Below are positions 44,581 to 57,123 of a stretch of DNA of 64,000 nt, piece by piece (position 1 is the first letter of the stretch; each line of letters starts with the position of its first letter). The notes below the pieces were generated by a model, which saw nothing but the letters and a program-made list of their open reading frames with translations, ran no database searches and was not told the DNA's origin. The DNA lies in assembly GCA_015178975.1 (NCBI GenBank), contig WHVD01000075.1, forward strand, positions 310,001-374,000, written 5' to 3'. Both the position numbers and the translations under genes were made by a program. The stretch is from Hysterangium stoloniferum. Taxonomy: Eukaryota > Basidiomycota > Agaricomycetes > Hysterangiales > Hysterangiaceae.

Positions 44581-47440
44581 ATGGGTATACTTGCGCGGCT
44601 TGGTCTCAAAGAGTCCTATGTTGTTTCGAAACCTGGTTCTTCCACATCATCGTCACTAATCAACAATAAAACGTGAAGAAGGTTCCGAGTCCAGGTTGAA
44701 ACGCGCCGCTATCTGACGAAGACTCCGACATCAAACATGATGAAGACGACGTTGAAGCAGAATCTGCCTTTACAACCACCGAAAGGTCCGGTATAGCATA
44801 CACAGATTACTTCACCCCAGGGTCTGCCGCCAACCTGGCACTAAGAAGGGTCTTAAACATGCGCGCTGCCACGCGCGCTATTCTTGCCAATGGGTTGGTG
44901 GATTGGGAGACCGCAGGGGAGTTGTTTGATATGTGAGTGGCTTGTGGTTTTTTCGATAGCTGATGTTAACATTTCCTTTTGCAATGATGGTAGATTTTTC
45001 AAATATGTTAGCGTAAGCAGTGTGTATCCTTCTTCCTTGCAAAAGACGAATGTTTATAGTGTTTTTTACTATTTGCCAGCCCTTCGTATCCCTCTTAGAC
45101 CCCGTTCTCCACACGTCCAAAACGTCTACGAACGGGACCCGTTCCTCTTCACTGTCGGTAAATCCTTTCCCACTTGTTCCCCTTCCAGCCTTCTTTATAA
45201 TAAAACTCGTGCAAGCGTGCTAACTCTCTGATCAGTCCTAACAATCTCATCTCGCTATCTCCCCTCTCGCCCAGGACTCCATATAACCGCCATGTACTTT
45301 GCTAAACACGCAGCAGCAATAGCCTTCATCGACGGCGTGAAGAGCGTTGAGATGGCTCAGGCATATCTGCTCATGAGTGTATATGGTCTTCCTGCGAGGA
45401 GATGGGAGGAGGATAGGAGTTGGTCTTAGGGAGGATTGGCTAGTCGGTTAGTCGGGCTTCTTTCTTTTCTTTCGCTTGCTTTCATTCCTTTTCTGTTACT
45501 TTCTCACCTTGATCGTGATGCTGATGATTTTTGTATGAAATCAGGTTCCCAAGTACTGCGCCCCTCTCAGAGCGGCATGAGCGCGAGAGGCTGAACTGTG
45601 CGCGGACGTGGTTAAACTGCTTTGATGTGGATCGCTCGAGTTCGACGCAATGGGGGCCTACGGGTATACAGGAGGATGAGGCCATTAGAGGTGCAAAGGC
45701 TTGGCATCGGGGGAGCAAGTAAGTAGACTCTTGAATAGCCTTGGGTATTTTGCTGATGCTATGATGTATTCTAGATATAATCACCCCTATGACGCCCATC
45801 TCGTTGCATATATGGAACTGCTGAAGATCGTATCGAGGTTCCATGAGAGTATTCATACACCAAGTGGAACTGTGCGTGTTTTGATTTTCAAGGCGTCTTT
45901 AAGCAATAATGATTTACCATCGAATTTCTATAGAGCCCTGATTTCCGTGCTATAACGGAGACCACTGAGGCGGAGATCAGGGGCTGGCACGATAGTGTTA
46001 AGTGGAGTTATGAGAATGAGTCGGATAGGAATGGTATGTGCCCCCATGGCTCTAACTATGGTGTAGCATTATTTAACCTCCCTTTTCTGTTGTTTAGACC
46101 CTGCCAACTTCGTCCGTCTCGAAGGTGTTCCTGTGTTTGAAAATTACATGCGTCTGGTTATGTACTCGTTCGGGTTTGAGGATGCATGGAAGCGTCATGG
46201 TCTAGAGCCAGGCGATATGTTCTTTGCCAAGGTATGTATGCTTGTATGTCTGCGAGATTGCCTAGGTATTGATTTGGTGACTCTGTAGTGTCTGCAATCG
46301 GCCATGGCGGTCGTACGTCATCTTAGTGAAATATATGCCCCGAGTGGTTTCTTAAAGTACGCTCCGGATTGTTTCTTTGTAATGGGAGGTTTTTGTAGTG
46401 CATTTTTATTGAAGGTACGCTGTCTCCCTTTGGTGCTCTTTCGACTGAGTAAATGGGATGTATAGATGCTTCGTCCCGAATTTGCGACACTGCTGGATAA
46501 GGAATCACGCAAGCGAATCGTAGCCCTTGTCACTGGGTTCGTAGACGTGCTCGCCTCGTCAAAAGCTTTCATCGACGAAAGACACACCCCGAAACTATAT
46601 GCTAAATTCTTAAACGGGCAACTCAGATTCGTAACCGTCAAAGTACCCCCTGTGCCCGTCCAAAAACAAAAGCAACCACATCAGTATGCGGTGGCATCCC
46701 ACGACACGGACACAGCCTCACAAGACCGTGTATTCCCCTCAACCAGCGGTCATACTTCGCCAGTCTCCGACCTCGTCCAACCGCCCCACACACCCGCCCA
46801 CTCCTTCTCGAGCAGACAGCCATCCGTTCCCACGCCAGATGTAGAGCAATATGGCACCTCGCACGGTTGGGACTTTTGGACTGAAACAGGTTCGACGACG
46901 GGCTCGGGGTCCGTGACAGCTGCGGCCGCAGGGGGTGTGGTGGATTATGATCCGATGGAACCCATGCCCCGGAGTATCCACGGAACGGTATGGATTATGA
47001 GGGAGTCAACTGTAATCCACATGTCGAATGATTTGTCTTCATAGGCTGGTTCCGAGTCGGACGCCGCTTTCTACAGTTGCAAGCCCATACTGAACTTCAG
47101 CAATACCAAGCACACGCTTGTCTTCACTCATCCCCTCATCCCAGATGATGATGAAGACCGCCTTTCCTGTAGCAAATACATACTGTCGTCGCAGGCTCAA
47201 AAACAGCTCCAAACATCAAGTCCTAATCACGCTCCAGCTGCAATTCCCCGTCTAGATACCAGCAGCGGTATTGACATGAACATCTCCATAGCCTTCAATG
47301 CCAGCAACAACATGCCCTTCAATACCCTATCTCACCGTCTTTTGACACACTGTCCCTTACTGGACCCTAGAGACTATGCGTTAACGACGAGCGCAAGTGT
47401 TAGTGTTAATCCTCCGGAAATCGTGAGAGGGTTTATGTTT
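44581..47440 (+). pseudogene. PrtT-like fungal transcription factor, most complete copy of a tandem family
   Basis: Begins near ATG 44,581 (MGILARLGLK), followed by an acidic linker and the helix GLVDWETAGELFD (44,895-44,932). Introns, all GT...AG, are visible at 44,933-44,993, 45,013-45,079, 45,158-45,235, 45,719-45,774, 45,872-45,933, 46,034-46,097, 46,232-46,288, 46,415-46,465 and 46,988-47,044. The exons encode the fungal_trans middle homology region: SVYGLPARRWEEDRSW, IQEDEAIRG, YNHPYDAHLVAYMELLKIV, FRAITETTEAEIRGWHDS, FENYMRLVMYSFGF, GDMFFAKCLQSAM, FLLKMLRPEF and DERHTPKLYAKFL. This pattern is that of the Agaricomycete PrtT-like Zn(II)2Cys6 regulators. The Zn cluster is absent, the frame is disturbed near 44,700-44,740 and 45,110, and the LYTG-type segment after DRSW (45,420-45,540) is missing. 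The 3' exon leads into a Ser/Asn-rich tail (47,045-47,440). It is probably a pseudogene. Confidence 0.7.
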
Positions 47441-48039
47441 GGCTCGAAGGGGTAGAGGTGAGGGGACATTGGGATCCAAAGGAGAGGACTTTATGTTTGC
47501 AGCAGCAGCAGCAGGGGCGAGAGGGTTAGGGTCTAATAGGATATCGCTCACGGGATCCCAATCTCAGCCCCACTTCAAGCGACAACAACGACAACATATC
47601 AACCATACAACACCTTTGCAAAACTCCCAAACCCTCGCAGTCGGAGTCGCAATCGCATATTTAATCACAACCCAACCACAGTCGCGACCCGAACTGGTCC
47701 TTTTGCTCTCTACGCCTGGATTGGGGCTGAAGGGCACAAACTGCTGCTGGGCAACAGGCTCAGGCGCAGCGGCAGAGTCAAGCCGGGAAACATAGTCAAA
47801 ATCAACAACTACACCTTCATCAATCTCCAGGTGCTAGTGTAAGGAGTATTGTGCCTGTACCTGTATTAAGGCAAAGTAGGAGTGGAAGTGGGGACAGGTG
47901 GGTTAGATGTACATTCAGATGCAGAGATCGGGATGCTCATTATGGACTATGTTGGTTGTATTTGTGTTTGCAGGAGCAGATGTATGTTCAGGGGCAAATG
48001 CACGTTCAGGTGCAAGGTGGATGAGCGTGTGTGCAGACT
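47441..48039 (+). pseudogene. remainder of a transcription-factor tail (copy B)
   Basis: Equivalent to 59,160-59,830 in copy C. 47,439-47,795 is an open frame with DFMFAAAAAGARG, as in the 40.9 kb and 59.2 kb copies, followed by a Gln/His-rich stretch and a donor-like GGTGGGTTAG near 47,898. A 69-bp stretch (47,905-47,972) ending in TTTGCAG repeats the likely intron of the 41.64 kb copy. The frame differs from the preceding tail exon, so decay or an unrecognised intron separates them. Confidence 0.5.
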
Positions 48040-48430
48040 CAGACTCGTCCTTTCGGTGTTGTTTCAGTTTACTGCAATGTTGTTGCCGCCCACTTCTTTC
48101 GATTCCGCCGGTCAACATCTCCCGTCGTCTGTCCCTTCGTGCATATCCCCATCTTGCCGGATTCTTCTCCAGCGCCATCGCGCCACTGCTTCTAGCCCGC
48201 GCCATCCTGCCACCACTTGCGCACTATCCACCCGAACACACGATTCTCACTGCACGCGATCGCCAGGCTATCTCTTCTCAAATTTCAATTATTCATCTGT
48301 CTCTTTCTATCAACCACAATCCCACCTTGGCTTGATCATCTCATCCCGAGCTAGACTTTCTTGGACCCAGGATATTACACCTTGTTTCAATTTGCGTGCA
48401 CTCCGCGGGGTTTCACAACTGCACTCTAGA
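48040..48430 (+). repeat. duplicated segment (partner 42,955-43,320)
   Basis: Matches 42,955-43,320 with the same order of words (CACCCGAACACACGATTC, CTTTCTATCAACCACAATCCC, GATATTACACC, GCACTCTAGATATATAGATGC). Its right end abuts block 1 of the next three-block repeat. Confidence 0.7.
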
Positions 48431-48435
48431 TATAT

Positions 48436-48850
48436 AGATGCAAATACGAAAGAATGAGGTACTCCTCGACCATTCTATTAAAATCGGAGTCAGAACGCGA
48501 ATGTTGGACCTCTTTGTCCTCTGTCTGTCGTCATCTTTGATTAGAGAGAATGTAGTCACGCAATGTCCTCTCTTTTCCGTCTGCGCGTATCGGTGGTTCG
48601 CAGCCGCACGTGAGGTGTTTGTGTGAATGCGGACTCCTCGACCATTTTATATCCCGAGCTAAAACTCTCGATCTCACCTCTTCGTCTTCTATTTCTGTAT
48701 GTCTGGTCTGACTGGACACCCGCGAAGAATGGTCGTGATGGAATAGGACGGGAGTGAATGTACCCTGTTCTTTCTTTCCTTCTCTTTCCCAACTCTTGTG
48801 TATCGGGATTCGCAGCCACACATGTGGTGTATGTGCGAGTTTGGACTCCT
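48436..48850 (+). repeat. three-block dispersed repeat, copy at 48.4 kb
   Basis: Block 1 (48,436-48,500), block 2 (48,560-48,660) and the first half of block 3 (48,780-48,850), then directly GAGGGAGATGGTGCGTG of the transcription-factor 5' flank. Block 3 is truncated compared with 43.7 kb. Confidence 0.65.
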
Positions 48851-49049
48851 CGACCGAGGGAGATGGTGCGTGAAAAGAGCGAAGAAAATGACGAAGATAG
48901 TGATGATGGGTGAAGTAGTGAAAGGGAGGGGAGTAACGAGGAGGTGCCTTGGAATGAAGAGTTAGAGAAGGTGTGAAGGGAGGTTGTAGGTGAGGAGGAC
49001 GGAGAGTACCAGGAACAAAAACAAAAACACCAAGCTGGAGATCGACAAA

Positions 49050-50040
49050 ACTTGTGCTACATAACCTCTTCCCTCCACCCCTCATCCCCAACCTACACAC
49101 GCTCCCCTCTCGATCTGCGCCGATGGGTATGCTTGCGCGACTTAGTCTCGAAGAGGCGTGTGTTGTTTCGAAACCCGGTTCTTCAACGTCAGCGTCATCA
49201 TCAACAATGAAAAAGTGAAGAAGGTTCCGAGTCCAAGCTGAAACGCGCCGCTACCTATGACGAAGACGACTTTGGAACAGAATCCGAATCTGCAACCACC
49301 GAAGGATTTGGTCTCGCCTTGACAGATTATCATGCCCCAGGGCCTGCCTCCAACCTCGCACCGAAGGGTCTTGGAAACGCGCCCTGCCCTGCCCGCTATT
49401 CTTTCGAGTGGGTTAGTGGATTGGGAGGCTGCAAAGGAGTTGTTTGACATGTGAGTGGCTTGTGATCCTAGGTTTTTTGATATTCAGCGTTGACTTTTCC
49501 TTTTCCAATGGTGGTAGATTTTTCAAATATGTTAGCGTAAGCAGTGTTTATCCTTCTTCCGTTCAAAAGACGAATGTTTATAGTGTTTTCTACCATTTGT
49601 CAGCCCTTCGTATCCATCCTAAACCACGTTCTCCACACTGTGCAAAGCGGTCTACGAACGGGACCTATTCCTCTTCACCGTCGACAAGTCCTTTCCCACT
49701 TCTTTTCCTTCCAGCCTTCTTTATAATACAACTCGTATAATCATAGTAACCCTATAGACAGTTCTAGCAATCTCATCTCGATACCTCCCCTCCTGCCGAA
49801 GACTCCACAACATCGCCATGAACTTCCCTGAATACGCAGCAGCAACAGCCTTCATCGATGGCGTGAAGAGCGTTGAGATGGGAAGAGGATAGGAGTTGGT
49901 TTAATGGGGCGGTTAGTCGGGTTTCTTTCTTTCTTCTCTGTTGCTTGCTTTCATCCTTTCCTTTGCTCCGGACTTTTCCGTTGTGATGGGAAGGCTTTGT
50001 AGTGCGTTTTTACTGATGATACGTTATGCCCCCTTTTAGT
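49050..50040 (+). pseudogene. N-terminal part of PrtT-like transcription factor (copy B)
   Basis: A start MGMLARLSLEEA at 49,123 as in copy A, then the acidic linker and the helix WVSGLGGCKGVV in a shifted frame (49,407-49,446), the first intron (GTGAGT, 49,452-49,517), the next exon (FFKYVS, 49,518-49,536) and an intron GTAAGC (49,537-49,600). From about 49,870 the copy jumps to a piece (49,970-50,020) that corresponds to 46,370-46,415, so about 1 kb of the MHR is deleted, as in copies A and C. This shared deletion shows that A, B and C descend from one deleted ancestor. Confidence 0.65.
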
Positions 50041-50109
50041 GCTCATATGACTGAGTCAATGGGTCGATGCCACACTTCCCATCAATGCAACAGCTGCATA
50101 TTTCCCTTT

Positions 50110-50960
50110 TTCGGACAGATACACCGGAGTCGCGCTAGATCTTGAGGAACATACCCTGCAACACCGGAGTCGCATGCGCAATCACCACACGTGGCACCCT
50201 GTTCGTAATCGTCGCTTGGACAACTGCACCATTGTGAATACGCAGCGACATCGTGTCAAATAAACTCTGCAGCGCTGCAAGGGTGGGCACGAGATTGATG
50301 AACCTGCGGCTGCCGGATACGGACGGCGTGCAGGAAGCTGTTTAGAGGCTTGCGAGACACAACGTGAACTCAGCTCGTCGCGATCGCGCTTAGCGTGCGT
50401 GTTCTTGACATTGGTTCTGCAGGATAGTGACAATAACCTGTAGAGAAGGCTCAGAGAGTCAGGTTGCCCAACGGTACTCGTAGAAGCGCCTGGTTTACAC
50501 TGATTGCGGCCCTGCTGCGAGTTTCTCTACTGGCATGGGAAAAGGCTTTGAGTCCCGCTTGTCAAGTTTGCATAGCCGGAACCAATTCATGATAGTCTTG
50601 GCCGACAGGCAGAAACGCCGTTTGTGGTGGGCGCGACGAAAGGCGAAGATGCAGTAGGTAGTGCAGTGGGTTGATTTCCACTTCTTGTACAGATCCCTCT
50701 CCTAAAATGAAAGAGTGACTTTGCGTAAAATGATATTCAACTGACGTTCGCGTTGGCGCATGCAGTGACAAACGCAAAGGCGCAGCGAGAGTAGACATGC
50801 CCAGAAGGAGATGACCGCTTCAACCCACCATAACAAATTGATATCAGTCTGGGATGTCAAATATCTGGTCGATCTTAGATTATGTAAGATGGGCTGGGTT
50901 TTGGGTGCTTTTGACACGAATCCTGGGGTCATTAGAAACCAAGGGGGCGGCGGCAAATCC
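50110..50960 (-). CDS. gene M copy B, small membrane-protein-like gene
   Basis: The minus strand starts near 50,956 or 50,835 with the hydrophobic stretch LLWWVEAVISFWACLLSL, probably a membrane segment, then RQRERQLNIILRKVTLSF and GEGSVQEVEINP (frame 50,562-50,798) and later the basic part (50,182-50,433). The pieces lie in different frames, so several introns are needed. I do not recognise the family. Copy B preserves the longest open pieces of the three copies, but I cannot show that it is intact. Confidence 0.35.
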
Positions 50961-51118
50961 TCACAGTTGGAGTCATCGAAACATCAATCACATAAATTCA
51001 CCAACCCAATCTCTCTTTCTATCAACCACAATCCCATTCCAAGCTAGACTTTCGTAGACGGCGATATTACACTTATTTTTCAATATGCGCGTGGTTTGCA
51101 GCTGCACGCTAGATGTGT

Positions 51119-51470
51119 AGATGCATATACGAAGGAACAAGACACTCCTCGAACATCCTTTTCCATCCCGAGTTAGATTGGGTATTGGACCTCTTCCACC
51201 TCCATGTTTATCTATGCTCGCGGAGAATAGGATGGCAGTGGCAGCGCTATCTCCTTTTCCCTCCCTTTCCCGTCTGCGCATAATCGGTGGTTCGCATCCG
51301 TACGTGAGGCAATTGTGCGAGTGCAGACTCTTCGACCATGCATACACCCTGAGCACTTGGGTGCATCGGGGTACGCAGATGCACATAAGGTGTATGTGGG
51401 AGTTTTGGATCGTTCCATCTCACCCCATCCTATCACTCCCAGCGTACGATCTTGTAACGACGTGGATTTG
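51119..51470 (+). repeat. three-block dispersed repeat, copy at 51.1 kb
   Basis: Block 1 (51,119-51,180), block 2 (51,255-51,345) and block 3 (51,350-51,470), closely similar to 61,832-62,170. Here blocks 2 and 3 are adjacent rather than separated by 130 bp. Confidence 0.65.
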
Positions 51471-51557
51471 CACGTCTTCCTCCGGCTAAGTCTGTCCTGC
51501 CTTGACACTCAAATAGTGGTGGATGCGTCTGTTTAAACTCTCTTTAACACCTTTTTA

Positions 51558-51803
51558 TTGTTTCTATTTACTCTCTCTTCTCTTCTTTTAATCCCTTATT
51601 CTATTCCCACCGCTTTCCTTTCGGAATCCACTCAGAATCGTACTAGCCTTCTTCTCTGGATGAATGTGTATTCCCCCTGCCCTCCTACCCACAAACCCAA
51701 CAACCACCCAGCTTTCGACGGTTTCAAACCACGACGCTATGCTGTGTTGTTAACGGCCGAAAGCCGCAGACACCAAGTATGGGGGAGGCGTTATTCGCTA
51801 TGA
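51558..51803 (+). CDS. short unknown reading frame (copy B)
   Basis: An 81-codon frame with a hydrophobic start (MFLFTLSSLLLIPYSIPTAF, signal-peptide-like) and a second Met (WMNVYSPCPPTHKPNN). The copy at 62,260-62,505 has the same length and frame with a dozen residue differences, so the frame survived duplication. No family resemblance. A conserved frame after ten or more changes is mild evidence for coding. Confidence 0.35.
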   Translation: MFLFTLSSLLLIPYSIPTAFLSESTQNRTSLLLWMNVYSPCPPTHKPNNHPAFDGFKPRRYAVLLTAESRRHQVWGRRYSL

Positions 51804-52929
51804 TAAATCTCTATTCCACCGTCCTGTCAGCCACGCTCCTCTCACAACCAACAACAACAACTTACTGGCCTACTCGTACAGTCCCGCGAAAAAAAACGCC
51901 ATATTAATGACCTCCTGACATCCTACGAACTGTCGCCGTACGCTACAACTATCACGCTCGCGGGTGGAAATATCCTTGCAGCGTTTGACGGCGCAGGTGT
52001 CGGTAGCCGTTTCAGGGAAAAAAACAAATTTGGTAGATGGTCACATTGGGAAGAATTCAACGGAAGCTAAATGATTCTCCGGGCACTCTTTCATGATAAA
52101 TTATACCCAAAAATATCTCTCCGTCTGGGGGGGATGAAGTATACTCTATTTCGCTCTCCCCTGGCATGAGCCAGTTGAGGATTGCCGGGTTTTGGGCGGG
52201 TAGCATGGCTGTTGTTCCCTCTCCTCATACGCCTGCACAGATAAAGAAAAAGAAAACGCAGTACACTGGCATCTATAAATATATTGGGAGAAAATTAAGA
52301 TCGTCGTGGCTGTGGCAAGAGATGTGATTTAGTAAAGAGTGTTTAAATTTCATTTATACAGATCTGATTGAGAGGAGTAGTAGTAGCCCGCTGAATTACT
52401 AACTAAAACAGTTCTCCAGGGTACCTTAACAATCCACCTGACGCCGTCACTCGCATCGATTGAAAGTTTCATGGCAGAGTTTTGGCTATAAAGTCGCGAT
52501 CCTGAGGATTGAATAAAGATCTTGGTGAGAGCCTGAAGACAAATGTCGGCATGGATTTGTCAGTGATTGTTGCCGACGGTCTGGTAGGGATGATAGACTT
52601 TTAAATGGGATCCTTTGTAACGTTACCATCGTCCATAGATCCAATGCACTTTCCTCCGAGGCTAGTGTTCACAATATGTTCACTGCTAGTCTAGGGAGGG
52701 TACAGAGATTATACAAAGCGAATGTATGCGCTCTTAAATTCCCCCAACTAAGTAGGTTCCTACAGCTATGAAATCCGCCTCCAGAGCGGGTTAGATAAAG
52801 GGGGACGATGCTACGCTACTCTTGGTTTGGTTGGGATATGTAGGCGTTATCCAAGATGATTAATAACCCAGCGAAATTGATAGTTTAGAAGGTGAACCAT
52901 ATGTCTTTAACAACGATATCAAGCTCGAA
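51804..52929. other. downstream region of gene Y, repeated at 62.5-63.3 kb
   Basis: No gene recognised. It matches 62,506-63,338, but the copy at 62.6 kb lacks about 480 bp (roughly 52,000-52,135 and smaller parts). The conserved stretches are CCCGCGAAAAAAAACGCC (51,881 and 62,582), CTATAAATATATTGGGAG (52,274 and 62,759) and 52,600-52,800. One of these may be the 3' UTR of gene Y. Confidence 0.4.
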
Positions 52930-54784
52930 TTAGACGTTACGGACACCAGTGAAAGGTGTGGCAATTACGCATAAGAAGGAACGAGCGATGAGAAGTAAAC
53001 ATTCAAGACTCTCAAGGTGAAATGGGTCGCTGATTGAACCACGCATTGTTTCACAATGTTGAAGGAGACGCAGAAGAATGGCGATGCTATCGAGGCTGCG
53101 CACGGTGGTACACGCAGATTCGGGGTCGAAAGATACAGCTATCAGCTGCAGAATAACCGAGATTATTCGTTCGCCAGACTCTAAGAGTAGCCAATGTGGA
53201 CTTGTTTGCGTCAAAATAAGACTGGTAGGAGAATTTCATGAGAGGAGGTAAGACAGTACTGGAAGGTAAACATTGTAAACCTACCGTAGGAGGGGCCCAA
53301 TGAGCGAAGACACCACATTTAGCTGGCTGATGTGATCGGTGCGGAGTGTGTTGTTGAAGAAGAAGAGTTGCACGGCCCGGGTATCAGTGAACAGTAAATA
53401 TGTGTTAAAATGATCATGAAGTGTCAAGGATGCAATATTCAAGTGTATGTCGTCCACTATAACCTCCAATACAGCTCCAGCAATATCTCGAAACCATGCA
53501 TCTTGTTGTATGCAATTAATGAAAAGCAGTATACGATCATCATTATATCCATACGACCGTCGTTGCTGGCGATTTTGTCTGTTTTGGTCTTCGTCAGCAG
53601 GATGAAAAGATGTGATGGCGGACGCACGGTTGTAACCAGAATTCAAAGTACCCTTTGATCGCAGTGAGCTCCTCTACGGACAGTTGACGCACGTGGCAAA
53701 TACTTTCCACAATATACACAAGGCCGAGAACGGGATCTGGATATTGACTACCAAAGCATGATAAATATCGGGCGAGTTGGACGATAAATGTTGATGCAAC
53801 CTCATCTAAGTTGGTGTGTAGCGGTGATTCGATTACAGCATTATAAAGGGATGACGTGATTGTTGCCGTATTATTTCCATCTGACCATCGAGTGCCGGGG
53901 CAAAGTATCAAGGCCCAACCCAAGCATGTCACAAGCTCTGTAGCGTCACTTTTGTTTGAACCCACCCAGCAGTCACGTAAGATCGACGCGGCCCGTTCTC
54001 GAATTTGAGGCGGGTATGAGGGTCTGTGAAGACATAAGTATTTCGAATATATTCAATGATTGGCGCTGTGTCATCCCTACCTACACAAATCAATGCTCTC
54101 TTGAATCACACGTCCCAGTCTTGGGAGAGTCAAATACTTTTGTGAGAACCTGTCAAGCCCACCGTGCCGATCCAATCTATGCGCAATTCGCTCGTACACC
54201 GTCAACTTTGCCATCAGCGAAGTTTTCTTTGCAATGTAAAGGAATTTCATCCCAATCCTTTCCAAACCAACTCCACCATAATACCCGAGTCCTATTTCAA
54301 TACTTGTAGATGTGCCAACATCCTGTGAGGCCGCTCCCCAGTCTTGACTGTGATATGGGCTCGGCTTGGATGTGGTGTGCGTGGGCCTCCCTGGCATCGT
54401 AACAATAAGCGGTGGGTCATGGTACGTCGTTTCTCCTTGACACTGAAATGCACGGGATGTCATACAGATTACATGATAATAGCATTGTACTTTACTCACC
54501 AACTCGTCAACCCAAACCTCTACATGATTTGCAGACAGTGGTATGTGCTGGCCATCATCGAGTGCCAGGTAACATATATCATGGCTGGGTTCATTACAAC
54601 TCCATCGTTCTCGGAGCTTCAACCGGAATCTTTCCCTCATCCCCGTCTCAATGATTTGCTCCCGTTCCTGTGAGCTCAATACACCTGGGGAAATCAAAGG
54701 TGGTAACTCCTCAACATCTTCGAGGAGGGCTTCAGTCGTTGCCGAATCGTGATTCCCCAGACTCGCCTCGTTGAAAGTAGACAT
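52930..54784 (-). CDS. gene Y, unknown protein of 534 residues, five exons, apparently intact
   Basis: Exons on the minus strand: 54,784-54,500, 54,442-54,081, 54,023-53,652, 53,578-53,285 and 53,221-52,930. The four introns (57, 57, 73 and 63 nt) all have GT...AG ends and all phases match, giving 534 residues without a stop. The N-terminus (MSTFNEASLG) is acidic (LLEDVEELPPLI), and the C-terminal two thirds is rich in hydrophobic helices (LLRLILTQTSPHWLLL, LDSIAILLRLLQH, LECLLLIARSFLCVI), as in helical-repeat scaffold proteins; this is only a composition argument. Intron 1 is 57 nt long and free of stops, so an unspliced form would stay in frame. Copies: 5' part at 11,682-12,128 and 3' part at 63,339-64,000. 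I do not recognise the family. Confidence 0.8.
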
Positions 54785-57000
54785 TAGTGGGTAGCAGTCG
54801 TACTTACATTAGAAGGGGGTGGGGCGCTTTTATGCAGCAGTCAGTCGGAACAGCCTTGTGGCCGCGCCTACACAGGATTTACGGCAGTTCATCCCTGCCT
54901 TCGTAAACAAGGTGCCCTCACCCCTCCCTCAACCATATAGGCTCCAGTGTACGAAGCTACCTTACTAGTTGGTTACGCCTTCCGCTGAAGGCTCACAGCT
55001 TCTAATAATAGTCTGGTCGATTGTCACCCCCATAGAATAGTATTTCTAGTGTTCTTGAGCGTCAGAGTTGAAAGTAAGACAGCTTTTCTGTTATTCGAGA
55101 AGTGGCATTGCCATGTATAATGTAATTACCGTCCAGAGTGATGCTTCCCGCCTGCTGCTGCCTTCAAGTTGGCGCTGTCAACCTCAGTCTTTATCGCGAG
55201 ATTGCGCGCTATCGTGCTTGCTCAAAGTCATCTCGTTGAGAGTAGATATTGGTGGACAGTCGTACTGATACCAGAAGGGGATCCGGCCATTTTATGGCAC
55301 AGTCAGCCCGAGATTAATTTCAAGCTATAGTCTGTGGCCGTGCTTGTACAAGGATACACTGCCGCGGTGAACCCTTGTTGGAGCACCGCAAAATGCTTCC
55401 CAAGGAGATAAACTTTGAAAATGAATTTTGTTTTGTACCAAACCTTACTTATAGACATGTTAGGTCATACAAAGATGGGTTTAAAGGTAACCTTTAGGTT
55501 GAATTTAACAGCATTTTCTTTACTGCATAAAATGAGTCATTTTAAGACAACATTAAAAGGAAGCAATCGCTGAAAATTAGATAGATATTTGTAAGACTAA
55601 AACTATGGCATTTTATATCTAATTTAAGGAGTACTTACCTCCCATTCTTAAAGATGTCCTTTAGTGTTATGTTAATAAATTTAGTAATAAGATTTTAGGG
55701 TACATCAAAATGAGCTATTTAGTCAATGGATTTGAGATATTTCTCAGATTTAGAATCTTGCACACTACAAAATTCATCGTGCTCTACGTGTCACTCTGGA
55801 GATGATCTGTGTGCGAAGACGCAAAACAAAAGTTGCATGAGTTGATTGTTACATGTCGAGATGTTGAGCAGCGAGCGGTGAGCACAAATATGAGCAAAGG
55901 AATTACTGGCAGGTAACTACATGTGAAGCAATTTGCAGTGGTACATGTAGTAGTATTATACTAAACTTTGGGATTCATGGTCTTGTTAGCCAAAACCGTT
56001 GTGTTTGTGTCGACGATGAGTCGCAGAATATTGACTATTAGATCTCAGATAAGTGTCCCCAAGTTCAATTATTGCAATGTGCAACCACTGTAGTAAGAAA
56101 ATGCACTTGAATGAGGTGTTCTAGACGCTGTTATCCAGTCGAAAACACTTTCCTTAAGTGCACAAACACTGAAGGGTCAGCTCGCAGGATACGCAGAATC
56201 TGCAACTTCTCCTCAATGGAATATAAATTTATAAAATCAAGCTAAATGGCGATATATCCATCGCACATTTTGTCGGTGCCGAAGCATGTTTGGCTCCGGC
56301 GGCAGGTCAACCTTCGCTCTGTGCTAGGAACAGCTAGCTACAAGTAAACCAGAATGTCAATCCTCTACCCACATGTTCGGAACTGAACATCCAACCCCAG
56401 TGTAAATCGAAAATTATTGAGCCGTGGATTTTTTCAGATAAATTTATAATCCTCGTTTTCAATCGAAAAAATCAATCTAGCAGCTTGCTTTTCGAGGGTT
56501 GCCGAAGGATTCTTTATATTCGTAGAGCAGCCTTCCAGTGTGAAGAAGCTGCTCTGGACTGAAACTATCGTTTATTGGCGAGCGCTCATTGAAACACACT
56601 CTGGTTCTCCCTGGGACGCCCGGAAATATTAATGCTTTCCTTTCATCGGCAGATGTACCCCGGGATCTGGATTTCAAGGTCAAGGGCTGTTCGCCTAACC
56701 GTGACCATTCAGAGGAAAATTTCATAACACAAGCCCACGACCATGCCCTAGAAAGGACTGAACAGCGAATTGTGTGAATATAAGAAACCTGTCTAGATCC
56801 GCACTGTCTCTTGTCGCTGGTACACGACATATTATTATATTTACGATGATCCGTGATCTAGAAGAGGTGTCGACATTGGCATTTTCATGCCAGGATCCGT
56901 TGTACATCTTTGCTTGCGTCTTTAAATCCGCCCGGGTACCCATGTTGCTCGTGGTGCGAGGAACCTTAAGGTGTAAATGTATGGCTTTATTTTATTTTAA
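54785..57000. other. intergenic stretch between gene Y and gene X (copy C)
   Basis: Equivalent to 12,129-14,213. The 5' flank of Y again contains a segment of about 120 bp (54,769-54,890) that recurs at 55,240-55,370. An open minus-strand frame of 117 codons (56,477-56,830, Cys- and Ser-rich) is interrupted in copy A, so I do not claim it as a gene. No RNA gene is visible. Confidence 0.5.
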
Positions 57001-57123
57001 GACACCACTGGGTGCCCTTAGAAAGATGATGTCTAGGATGAGTATGTACAGGTAGTGCAAGTATGAGTCTGCAATGTGCCTACATAAAAATATAAATCCG
57101 AGTGATTGTAAGTAATACGGTAA

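Noticed and set aside
56477-56830. 117-codon minus-strand frame between genes Y and X
   Set aside because: The corresponding sequence in copy A (13,800-14,030) is interrupted, and no family is recognisable.
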